From the IMG/VR virus record IMGVR_UViG_3300044630_003729, positions 1-28,039 of that record: a DNA stretch of 28,039 nt. One strand, written 5' to 3'. The stretch comes from a virus. The translations under genes and the position numbers were made by a program. The notes below the pieces were generated by a model that was given only the letters and a program-made list of their open reading frames with translations, had not been told where the DNA came from and did no database searches. Shown piece after piece: positions 20,976 to 27,583 of this stretch; the stretch's first letter is position 1; each line of letters begins with the position of its first letter.

Positions 20976-21042
20976 GGGGAGATTGCAGCCAGGTTCTGGG
21001 CCGCACATAAGTAAACATGCTCGTGTAGCAATCTGGCTCCCC
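20976..21042 (+). other. Possible structured leader before the 75-residue gene
   Basis: GGGGAGATTGC (20976-20986) pairs with GCAATC (21028-21033) and, after a 4-base bulge, TCCCC (21038-21042): 11 pairs closing a ~40-base loop that holds a CCAG/CTGG mini-hairpin (20989-20992 with 20996-20999). It lies between the gp23 terminator and the next ribosome site (AGGAG, 21076-21080). It is not a tRNA: there is no T arm before the 3' strand. Confidence 0.4.
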
Positions 21043-21086
21043 ATGGTGGCGGGGCTGGATTACACACACATACACAGGAGAAAAAC

Positions 21087-21314
21087 ATGAGCAAAACACC
21101 TTACGAGATCCGTCTCGACCTTCTAAACTTGGCCAAGGAAATCCTCCAAGCGCCGATTTACCAAACTCGCGAAGCTAAGTTAAATGAGTATCATGCTAAG
21201 TTAACTGATGCCAATCGTGGAAGTCTTCCGTTCCCAACCATGCCTGACTTTCCGTCAACCACGGATATAGTCAGCCAAGCCGAAGAACTCAAGAAGTTTG
21301 TGGACCAAGCGTAA
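21087..21314 (+). CDS. Small conserved-looking phage protein (unknown)
   Basis: This 75-residue protein starts at ATG 21087 with CAGGAG 7 bases upstream. MSKTPYEIRLDLLNLAKEIL is a helix I associate with small proteins encoded near gp23 in marine T4-like phages. The rest is polar with SLPFPTMPDFPS, and it ends DQA. No catalytic motif is visible. It stands alone between two similar intrinsic terminators, so it is a single-gene unit, possibly made in large amounts. Function unknown; a head-decoration or assembly-factor role is only inferred from place. Confidence 0.65.
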   Translation: MSKTPYEIRLDLLNLAKEILQAPIYQTREAKLNEYHAKLTDANRGSLPFPTMPDFPSTTDIVSQAEELKKFVDQA

Positions 21315-21320
21315 AAACCC

Positions 21321-21342
21321 AAGCCCCGCAAGGGGCTTTTTT
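21321..21342 (+). terminator. Intrinsic terminator after the small gene (GCAA tetraloop)
   Basis: AAGCCCC (21321-21327), loop GCAA, GGGGCTT followed by Ts to 21342, then GTTGGC. Same loop and same trailing sequence as the gp23 terminator 400 bases earlier. Confidence 0.9.
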
Positions 21343-21355
21343 GTTGGCTCAACAA

Positions 21356-21363
21356 CATAAATA
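21356..21363 (+). promoter_or_regulatory. Late-promoter-like CATAAATA before the fibre-like gene
   Basis: Seven of eight late consensus bases. The box ends 7 bases before ATG 21371 with no Shine-Dalgarno sequence between, the same arrangement as at gp20. Confidence 0.55.
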
Positions 21364-21370
21364 TAACACT

Positions 21371-23269
21371 ATGTCAACACCGCCTCCATATATCAACATC
21401 ACTGGCATCAGTCGCACAGTTATGAAGGACAACGCTCAAGAGACGTTGGCCAATTACAACGGTAATGCACGGCCTGGCGAAATTGTTGCTGATCTTACTA
21501 CAGATCCACCTGCACTGTATGTGGGCAACAATTTAGGTGCGCTGATTGCAATCTCATCAGCAGGTAACTATGGCAACGCCAATGTAGTGGCCAACTTGGC
21601 TGCTCTGGGTACTAACCCAATATCTACAACTGGCAATATTTCTGGTAACTTCTTTATTGGTAACGGAAGTCAGCTTACCGGTATTTCTGCAGGTGCCAAC
21701 ACAGGTAATGTCACATTCAATGATGTCAACGTCATTGGCACAGGTAATCTAAACCTACAACCAACCGGTGCCAGCAATGAATATTTAAATATTTACTTGA
21801 CCGGTGCCGCGGATATACATGTGGCAGCCGGTGGCAGCGGTGGCAATTTAATTTTGGGCACAGATGAAGAAGCCAATATTGCTGTTTTACAGGGCGGCAA
21901 CGTGGCCATACAGGCCGGTAATGTTGGTGGAACCAAGACCTGGAACTTTGACACTGCCGGTAACTTGACCTTGCCATTGAATAGTGTTGTTTATGAAACC
22001 AACATTCCGGATCAGGGACTTAGTGGTAGTGCCATTGCTTTAAAACCAACAGGTGGAACTACGGCCAATCAACAGTTATTGATTTATCCAACAGCGAATG
22101 ACGGTGACCATATACACTTGACAAGTGGAAACTTGTATACAACTGAGTTGTTCTTAGGTAGTGATAACTTCTATGTCAAGTTAGCAAATACAGGTAATGT
22201 CGTTATCAACAGTAATGATGGGGTAGGTAACACAGCACAGTGGAACTTTGGCACAGGTGGTACTACACAATTCCCTAATAGCGTAATACTAGCACCAGTT
22301 AGTCAAAGTATCACTATGCAGAGTGATCAATATTCACAGTTGATGTGGCAAAACGCTAATGTAACCGTGGCCCCAAATATAGCCACTTACTCAAACTTCT
22401 ATGTATCACAAAACAGTGCTGTCTTGGACATTGGCTATCGCGACGGTAGTAGTAACGAACAATTCAAAGAGTGGCTCTGGAGTGTGGATGGCACCCTGAC
22501 ATTACCAACCGCTGGTCGAATAAATTTTGATTATCTTTCTATCAGCAGTGATGCCAATGTTTCGGCATTTTATGCTCCGGCTGGAAATGTTCAACTTGCT
22601 GCCGGCATTGGTGATGCACAAATAGTTGCAAATTCTCTAAATGATTCTAAGACCTGGACCTTTGGCACCACTGGTAATTTAACGGCTCCTGGCAACATCA
22701 GTGCTGCGGGCAACATCAGTGCTGCGGGCAACATCACTGCTGGCAACATATCAACCGGGTCCGGTTCCATTACCGGAGGAAATGTCAATGGCAATGTATT
22801 CAACGGCAATGTGGCATTTGGCAATGGCGTAATAGGCGGTATCGGCAACATCACAGGTGGTAATTTAAGTGTTATAGGCAACGTAACTGCTGCCAACTTG
22901 CCCACAAAATTCACTGGATCCTGGTCAGTTCCCACAGGCAACAGCACACAGAGTTTCACAGTGGATGGTAACAACTCATACCAGATGTGGGTTGAAGGCA
23001 ACATTCCCAACGGTATCATAGCCTGGAATGCCCTGGTTACTGTGACCAACACCAATGTGCCTGTGCTGGGTCAACAGTTTGCTTGGAACTATGTAGGTGG
23101 CGGCAACGTGTTGATGTTCAACACTATACCTGCTCAGATCATAGGCACAGCCGGTGCTATATCAAATGTTGAGCCTGCAGTAAGCAATACCAACGTATTC
23201 TCGTTTGGAATCAACAACGCATCCGGCAACACTGTCACTGTGGACTACGGTTGGGTCAAGCTGTCATAA
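21371..23269 (+). CDS. Gly-Asn repeat virion protein (tail fibre / appendage-like)
   Basis: The start is ATG 21371 (632 residues, MSTPPPYINITGISRTV). An upstream in-frame start at 21341 would lie in the terminator T-run and is rejected. From about residue 50 the chain is made of short beta-rich units built on GN(I/V/L), including FIGNGSQLTGIS and repeated NFDTAGNLTLP / TFGTTGNLTAP blocks that mark separate repeat modules. A dense GNISAAGNISAAGNITAGN run lies near residues 440-460. The last ~110 residues (from FTGSWSVPTGN) form a distinct Trp/Asn-rich end, perhaps a receptor-contacting head. Such proteins are common virion components in marine T4-like phages. Function as fibre is inferred. Confidence 0.65.
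   Translation: MSTPPPYINITGISRTVMKDNAQETLANYNGNARPGEIVADLTTDPPALYVGNNLGALIAISSAGNYGNANVVANLAALGTNPISTTGNISGNFFIGNGSQLTGISAGANTGNVTFNDVNVIGTGNLNLQPTGASNEYLNIYLTGAADIHVAAGGSGGNLILGTDEEANIAVLQGGNVAIQAGNVGGTKTWNFDTAGNLTLPLNSVVYETNIPDQGLSGSAIALKPTGGTTANQQLLIYPTANDGDHIHLTSGNLYTTELFLGSDNFYVKLANTGNVVINSNDGVGNTAQWNFGTGGTTQFPNSVILAPVSQSITMQSDQYSQLMWQNANVTVAPNIATYSNFYVSQNSAVLDIGYRDGSSNEQFKEWLWSVDGTLTLPTAGRINFDYLSISSDANVSAFYAPAGNVQLAAGIGDAQIVANSLNDSKTWTFGTTGNLTAPGNISAAGNISAAGNITAGNISTGSGSITGGNVNGNVFNGNVAFGNGVIGGIGNITGGNLSVIGNVTAANLPTKFTGSWSVPTGNSTQSFTVDGNNSYQMWVEGNIPNGIIAWNALVTVTNTNVPVLGQQFAWNYVGGGNVLMFNTIPAQIIGTAGAISNVEPAVSNTNVFSFGINNASGNTVTVDYGWVKLS
22691..22741 (+). repeat. 18-base tandem repeat (GNISAA units)
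   Basis: An 18-base unit starting GGCAACATCAGTGCTGCG is present twice exactly (22691-22708 and 22709-22726), followed by a partial third copy with one change. It encodes Gly-Asn-Ile-Ser-Ala-Ala in frame. Confidence 0.85.
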
Positions 23270-23282
23270 TTTTACCGGTAAG

Positions 23283-23309
23283 GTATTCAACTACTATTCT
23301 GTTGAATAC
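23283..23309. terminator. Bidirectional hairpin between convergent genes
   Basis: GTATTCAAC (23283-23291) pairs with GTTGAATAC (23301-23309) over a 9-base loop, in the 57-base gap between a + strand stop (23269) and a - strand stop (23327). A palindrome TTACCGGTAA (23272-23281) precedes it. T-runs are weak, so the terminator strength is uncertain. Confidence 0.55.
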
Positions 23310-23326
23310 ATGTTGATTATAGCACG

Positions 23327-24475
23327 TTAAACTTTGAACCACGATAGATATTGAGCAATTTTTTTAGTGACTGTGTTCCAATCTCCACGACTGGGTTGCC
23401 TGAACAGTCTAGCAGTTGAGTACCAAGGGCTAGAATCTCGATCAGTCAGCCAACGCCAATCAGTGGCATAAGCATTGAGCATGATCCAAGTGGGTCGGCC
23501 CAGGGCTCCGGCCAAATGACTCACTGCTGTATCTACTCCTACTACCACATCCAGGTTCTGCATTAGTGCTGCAGTATCAGCAAAGTTGTGAACACTACCA
23601 GGATATCGAGTTACCCCTGCGGCTGCCAATTCAGCTTCTTGCTGGTCTGAGGCATCCACTTGTAGATTGATCCATTCGTATTCGGGTGTGGATTTTATCA
23701 GTTCAAGCATGGTTGCAAAAGGCACTGACTTGTGTTGATTCAACCATGAATCTGGACGACCGCTCCAACAGAACCCCACCCTCATGCGAGTCTTTGGTCC
23801 TAGTTTCAGTTGCCACTGTCGTACTGCAGCAGTATCAGCATTGAGATAACTCTGAACTCGAGGCAAAGTATCCAAAGTGATACCCAAGATGCCTGGAATG
23901 CTCATGATAGGAACCCAGTAGTCAAATTCGCCCATGTCGTCGGTATACCTGCCCACTTGACTAATAACACCGCCTAGACTCAGCAGCGGCACTAGACCGT
24001 CGGTGACTTGTAGTTTAACTTGAGCACCTTGCGTATGTAGATTCCAAAGAAAACGCACAAACTGAATATTATCCCCGTGGCCTTGTTCGCCCACTACCAA
24101 GATAGTACGACCCTGTAGATTTTCGCCGCGCCAACGAGGTTGTACAAATTTAGGCTCTGTTCCGGCCAAATGTTCATATTCCCATCGAGACTCGTAGGCA
24201 GGCCATCCCTGTGCGTAATCACCTTTCAGCAGATAGGTCACAGCTAGATTAAATTTTGTGGTAATGTTTTTTGGATCCAACACAGCCGCATGCTGTAAAA
24301 ACGGTATAGCTCTAGCAGGATGACCCAGTTCTCGCATGACATTGCCATAGTTGTTGAAAGCAGCAGCACAATCAGGGTCTGTCACAAATGCCTGTGCATA
24401 GCAAGCCAAGGCTTGTTCAGGGTCTTGCTGTGCTCTTAGTTGATTGCCTTGTTCTATTAGATCGTTTGAGTTCAT
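23327..24475 (-). CDS. TPR-containing glycosyltransferase (GT9/GT41-like)
   Basis: The start is ATG 24475 (382 residues, MNSNDLIEQGNQLRAQ); an extension to 24535 adds a non-family N terminus and crosses the promoter boxes. Residues ~5-95 hold about three TPR repeats (ALACYAQAFVTDPDCAAAFNNYG is of this type, split across repeats). A C-terminal glycosyltransferase region follows: VGEQGHGDNIQFVRFL, GFCWSGRPDSW, and DVVVGVDTAVSHLAGALG then PTWIML, matching the nucleotide-sugar site of heptosyltransferase/O-GlcNAc-transferase-like enzymes. Lone - strand gene amid structural genes. Possibly glycosylates a virion protein such as the fibre-like neighbours, or host surface sugars; that is inference. 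Confidence 0.78.
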   Translation of the reverse strand: MNSNDLIEQGNQLRAQQDPEQALACYAQAFVTDPDCAAAFNNYGNVMRELGHPARAIPFLQHAAVLDPKNITTKFNLAVTYLLKGDYAQGWPAYESRWEYEHLAGTEPKFVQPRWRGENLQGRTILVVGEQGHGDNIQFVRFLWNLHTQGAQVKLQVTDGLVPLLSLGGVISQVGRYTDDMGEFDYWVPIMSIPGILGITLDTLPRVQSYLNADTAAVRQWQLKLGPKTRMRVGFCWSGRPDSWLNQHKSVPFATMLELIKSTPEYEWINLQVDASDQQEAELAAAGVTRYPGSVHNFADTAALMQNLDVVVGVDTAVSHLAGALGRPTWIMLNAYATDWRWLTDRDSSPWYSTARLFRQPSRGDWNTVTKKIAQYLSWFKV

Positions 24476-24479
24476 GCAG

Positions 24480-24487
24480 TATTTAAT
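24480..24487 (-). promoter_or_regulatory. Late-promoter-like ATTAAATA before the glycosyltransferase
   Basis: TAAATA core on the - strand ending 4 bases before ATG 24475, with no ribosome site between. The score against TATAAATA is modest, but the placement repeats that of other late genes here. Confidence 0.4.
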
Positions 24488-24515
24488 AGGCCTGGGACAC
24501 AGTTGAGACTTTTTT

Positions 24516-24613
24516 GCTAAATACACTGTCCGCAATAGTGCGGCTTATGCTGAGCTTAACACCCACAGCGTAGCAGCTAGAACCTGCATCGGACTTCTTT
24601 AAGGAGAAACAAA
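24516..24613 (+). promoter_or_regulatory. Late-promoter-like GCTAAATA and structured leader
   Basis: GCTAAATA (24516-24523) starts a leader of about 85 bases. It contains a small stem CCGCA-ATAG-TGCGG (24530-24543) right at the expected transcript start and ends in AAGGAG (24601-24606) before ATG 24614. A stem at the 5' end may stabilise the mRNA of the following structural gene. Confidence 0.5.
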
Positions 24614-25396
24614 ATGGGTCGTCCTCTAAAAATTCAAAAAATCATTTCCACAGGTAATCCTGGCGTAGACAACGGTTATCCAAACTTTGGTTCGTTGACC
24701 AATCCAGTTTACAACTCTGCAGACACACTAAATTCAGCAGAATTTATTGGTGTAGTTGGCGGTTCAAACACAGTTGATACTGCAGCCTTTCCCACAGTCA
24801 AATGCCGTGTGTTCATCACAGGCATTTCTGCCGAAGAAGATGGCTACATCTTGCGTCAAAAAGGTGCTCACAAGTATCTAGTGGGCGGAACTACATCTCG
24901 CACAGCCCTGGTGTCTGGCGTGTCTTATCGCATTACCGTAGTGGGTGACACTGACTGGAACAGCTATGGTTTGTACGGAACTGCTGCTGTAGGCACAGTT
25001 TTTACAGCCACCAGCGTGCTAGCTGACACTGGCACAGGTCGTGTAAACGCAGTTGGTGTTTGTGTGTTGTCCAGCGAAGCTGATTCGTCACTAACCGAAG
25101 GAAACATGAACATCACTTACTCTGTGGGCGATTCTACTGCTACCAACATCAGCAAGTTGACCAACAAGTTCTTGCAGAACTTTGCAGGTGGAGCCACTGG
25201 CGGGTCAGCCAATACAGGTGATGTGTGGGCTGCTGCTGACACTGTGGACAATGTGGCTTTTGTGGCCAACTTCTTCACAGATGAAGGAACAATGGCCAAG
25301 AGTGGTGCTGAAGTTACCACCTGGGGTGCCAATGGTTCAGAACAAAATTCTGGTGGAACACTAGATCTAGGCATTGTAGAAAACTACAACAGTTAA
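24614..25396 (+). CDS. Virion structural protein (unknown class)
   Basis: This 260-residue protein has a strong AAGGAG ribosome site 7 bases upstream. MGRPLKIQK at the start is typical of a group of structural proteins in marine T4-like phages. A central segment, SGVSYRITVVGDTDWNSYG to VGTVFTAT (about residues 98-135), is a beta-rich module (L..G..Y.I...GDTDW...VGTVFTAT) that recurs in such virion proteins. The rest is Gly/Ser/Thr/Asn-rich with no catalytic motif or signal peptide. Strong translation signals and a long leader suggest an abundant virion component, for instance a decoration or tail-associated protein; the exact place is not evident. A hairpin overlapping the next ribosome site follows. 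Confidence 0.62.
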   Translation: MGRPLKIQKIISTGNPGVDNGYPNFGSLTNPVYNSADTLNSAEFIGVVGGSNTVDTAAFPTVKCRVFITGISAEEDGYILRQKGAHKYLVGGTTSRTALVSGVSYRITVVGDTDWNSYGLYGTAAVGTVFTATSVLADTGTGRVNAVGVCVLSSEADSSLTEGNMNITYSVGDSTATNISKLTNKFLQNFAGGATGGSANTGDVWAAADTVDNVAFVANFFTDEGTMAKSGAEVTTWGANGSEQNSGGTLDLGIVENYNS

Positions 25397-25412
25397 TTAA
25401 ATTTAACTTTGG

Positions 25413-25446
25413 AAATCCTCTCAGATACATAATGGGAGGATTTTTT
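25413..25446 (+). promoter_or_regulatory. Hairpin with T-run that also buries the next ribosome site
   Basis: AAATCCTC (25413-25420) pairs with GAGGATTT (25436-25443), and a T-run reaches 25446, directly before ATG 25447. The same GGGAGGA (25434-25440) is the Shine-Dalgarno sequence for that ATG. So it is at once an intrinsic-terminator-like stem and a structure that hides the ribosome site. Confidence 0.65.
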
Positions 25447-26034
25447 ATGACCATAGCATTTGTATTAGGCAACGGTGTTAGCCGTCAATCAATTGACCCC
25501 AGTTTGTTAGCATCTCTGGGTTCTACCTACGGTTGCAATGCAATTTTTAGAGAGTTTGCACCTTCAGTTTTGATCAGCACCGACGTTCCCATCAGCAAAC
25601 ACATTCAACAATCGGGGTATAGTCAACATAATGTACATTACACTCGAAAACCAATGGCCAATCTGGGCTCTCGTAAAATACCACAAAAATATTATGGATT
25701 TAGTTCAGGGCCAGTTGCCACAGCAATTGCTGCACTAGATCGGCATCAACGAGTGTATCTTGTGGGGTTTGATATGGGGCCAACACCCACTGGACAATTC
25801 AACAACGTGTATGCAGGTACAGAATTTTACAAAAAACCTTCGGCCTCGCCCACCTACACTGGAAATTGGGTTCGACAACTGACTTCAATTGCTCACGACT
25901 TTTCCCGGGTACAATTTGTAAGGGTACAAGGTCCAACCACCGCCAGCATCCCTGAACTCAGTAATATTGTGAACTTTACACACATGCCCATGGCAGACTT
26001 CTTTGACCGCATAAATAACACAAAGGATCTCTAA
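25447..26034 (+). CDS. Sialyltransferase / DUF115-like glycan-related protein
   Basis: I chose ATG 25447 (195 residues) over ATG 25432 because GGGAGGA ends 6 bases before it. The start IAFVLGNGVSR, then SIDPSLL, and YGCNAIFREF resemble the nucleotide-sugar binding N terminus of Cst-type sialyltransferases (GNGxSLxxID, then RCNxF) and of DUF115 proteins used in flagellin glycosylation. The later GPVATAIAALDRHQRVYLVGFDMG matches the helix-strand block (SGxxxxxxAxxxGxxxIYLxGxDF) of the same fold. A second glycan-type gene within 1 kb of the TPR-glycosyltransferase is suggestive. At 195 residues it is shorter than Cst enzymes, so catalysis is unproven. Confidence 0.55.
   Translation: MTIAFVLGNGVSRQSIDPSLLASLGSTYGCNAIFREFAPSVLISTDVPISKHIQQSGYSQHNVHYTRKPMANLGSRKIPQKYYGFSSGPVATAIAALDRHQRVYLVGFDMGPTPTGQFNNVYAGTEFYKKPSASPTYTGNWVRQLTSIAHDFSRVQFVRVQGPTTASIPELSNIVNFTHMPMADFFDRINNTKDL
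26010..26017 (+). promoter_or_regulatory. Late-promoter-like CATAAATA inside the end of the sialyltransferase-like gene
   Basis: Seven of eight late consensus bases, 17 bases before ATG 26035, with an AAGGA ribosome site (26023-26027) between. Confidence 0.5.
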
Positions 26035-27534
26035 ATGTCTATTTACAAGCGTGTTGCCGGTAATCTCGTAATTCAAACCCTTGGTGCAACGGATACTGTT
26101 ACCTTTGAAGGGCTAACAGCCAATGCTGCAACTGTCATCATTGATGGTGATTTAACAGTGAGTGGCAATGCCAGTTTGACCGGTAACATTTCAGGTGATC
26201 GTATATTCAACGGCACAACATCAATTGAAATTCCAGTGGCCAGCGGTAATGCATTGATTTCAGTGGGCGGAACCAGCAACGTGTTGGTAGTCACTGCCAC
26301 AGGAGCCAATGTCACTGGAACAGCCAATGTGTCGAGTGCAGTGACCACTGCAGCCACAATAAGTGCAGTGGGCAATATCACTGGCAGCAACTTGAACACT
26401 GCTGGTAACGTCTGGATCACAAGAGATGCCAGCGTCTCTCAGCCCACAATTAGATTCACAGACACCGACACAGATGTCACGGATGGCCAAACATTTGGTG
26501 CAGTAGAATGGTTCACATCAGATGTTTCTGGCAGTGGAGCCCGAGTCACAGCAGCCATTAGAGCAGTGGCTTCTGGAACAGCAGGCAACGCCAACGTTCA
26601 AATTTTAACTTCAACCAATGGTGCAGCAGCCACTCCCAAAGTCACTGTGACCAACATTGGCAATGTTGGAATAGGCAACGGAACACCAGGTGACACGTTG
26701 TCAGTAGAAGGCACTGTTTACGGTAGTTCTACTGTGGTTGCTGTGGGCAACATCACTGGTGGCAACATTGCCACAGCAGGCCAAATCACTGCCACAGGCA
26801 ACCTCACTGGTGGCAACATTGCCACAGCAGGGTTAGCCACAGTAACTGGAAATGTATCAGCAGGAAATGTAATCAGTCTAGGATCAGTCACAGCCGGCGC
26901 CTCAGGAATGATGGCCACTGGTAATATTCGTGGTGGTAATCTGGTGAGTGATGCTGATATCAGTGCCACAGGCAACATCACAGGTTCTAACTTGTTTACA
27001 CAAGGCATAGTCAGTGCCACTGGCAATGTACAAGCTGGCAACGCAGTGATTGTAAACACAGTAAGAGCAGCCAATGTTGTCATCAGTGGTCTCAGCAGCG
27101 GAACTGGCATTGGCGTCGAAAACATTGTGTGGCAAAACACTGACTTTACAATAGACTCAGCTACCATGGCCAATGTGGGTGTGTTGAAGTTTACAGCACT
27201 GGAGAATCAAGCCTATCGTTTTAATGCATATATGCCTATTGCTCCTGATGGATCAACTACCACAGCGTTTTCTGTACTGTTTGACAACGGCTCTTGCAAC
27301 TATACAGTAGAAACACAGACCACATCAGCTGCCAGCTGGGCAGTGGCATCTTCCACAACCAGCGACTCTACAGGAACTACTCAATCAATGACTGGTACTG
27401 ATATGCGTACTGTTCGAATTTCAGGAACTTTTGCACACACTGGCAACACAGATGTGACCATTCGTGCTCAGACCAGTGTTGCAAATCTTGTGGTCAAAAC
27501 AGGGGCTCACCTGACCTATACCAGAATTGGCTAA
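26035..27534 (+). CDS. Gly-Asn repeat virion protein 2 (fibre-like)
   Basis: This 499-residue protein starts immediately after the upstream stop (MSIYKRVAGNLVIQTLG). The middle (about residues 100-340) consists of short repeats ITGSNLNTAGNV, ITGGNIATAGQITATGN, and similar, i.e. the same Gly-Asn beta-repeat style as the gene at 21371. A globular C-terminal ~140 residues (from VWQNTDFTIDS) has beta-rich Thr/Ser stretches and ends HLTYTRIG, resembling C1q/TNF-like or lectin-like fibre tips only in general composition. TFGAVEWFTSDVSGSGARVTA (about residues 155-175) resembles a block found in phage tail-fibre proteins. No trimerisation motif was identified. Confidence 0.62.
   Translation: MSIYKRVAGNLVIQTLGATDTVTFEGLTANAATVIIDGDLTVSGNASLTGNISGDRIFNGTTSIEIPVASGNALISVGGTSNVLVVTATGANVTGTANVSSAVTTAATISAVGNITGSNLNTAGNVWITRDASVSQPTIRFTDTDTDVTDGQTFGAVEWFTSDVSGSGARVTAAIRAVASGTAGNANVQILTSTNGAAATPKVTVTNIGNVGIGNGTPGDTLSVEGTVYGSSTVVAVGNITGGNIATAGQITATGNLTGGNIATAGLATVTGNVSAGNVISLGSVTAGASGMMATGNIRGGNLVSDADISATGNITGSNLFTQGIVSATGNVQAGNAVIVNTVRAANVVISGLSSGTGIGVENIVWQNTDFTIDSATMANVGVLKFTALENQAYRFNAYMPIAPDGSTTTAFSVLFDNGSCNYTVETQTTSAASWAVASSTTSDSTGTTQSMTGTDMRTVRISGTFAHTGNTDVTIRAQTSVANLVVKTGAHLTYTRIG
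26746..26831 (+). repeat. Two 35-base direct repeats (offset 51)
   Basis: 26746-26780 and 26797-26831 are identical but for one base. Both encode GNITGGNIATAG-type units (GNLTGGNIATAG in the second), and the offset keeps the reading frame (17 codons). Confidence 0.85.
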
Positions 27535-27553
27535 ATTGTATTCCTGTTCTTTT

Positions 27554-27561
27554 GGTAAATA
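27554..27561 (+). promoter_or_regulatory. Late-promoter-like GGTAAATA before the last gene
   Basis: Same 8 bases as the box before gp20, here 22 bases upstream of ATG 27584. No clear GGAG ribosome site, though GAGGA (27567-27571) lies between. Confidence 0.5.
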
Positions 27562-27583
27562 CACCAGAGGACCTTGAATACCT

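Noticed and set aside
20976-21045. tRNA-like shape (GGGGAG...CTCCCCA)
   Set aside because: No T arm (GGTTC) before the 3' strand, no D arm or anticodon arm on either strand; only a bulged long-range stem.
22691-22741. CRISPR-like repeats
   Set aside because: Contiguous in-frame coding repeats without spacers; no CRISPR array or cas gene in the window.
25432-25446. ATG 25432 as start of the sialyltransferase-like gene
   Set aside because: It lies in the hairpin loop and lacks a ribosome site; GGGAGGA is correctly spaced for ATG 25447.
26718-27173. Long Pro/Val-rich - strand frames opposite the Gly-Asn repeat genes (also 22591-23055)
   Set aside because: Complement artefacts of GGCAAC-type repeats; no start signals.
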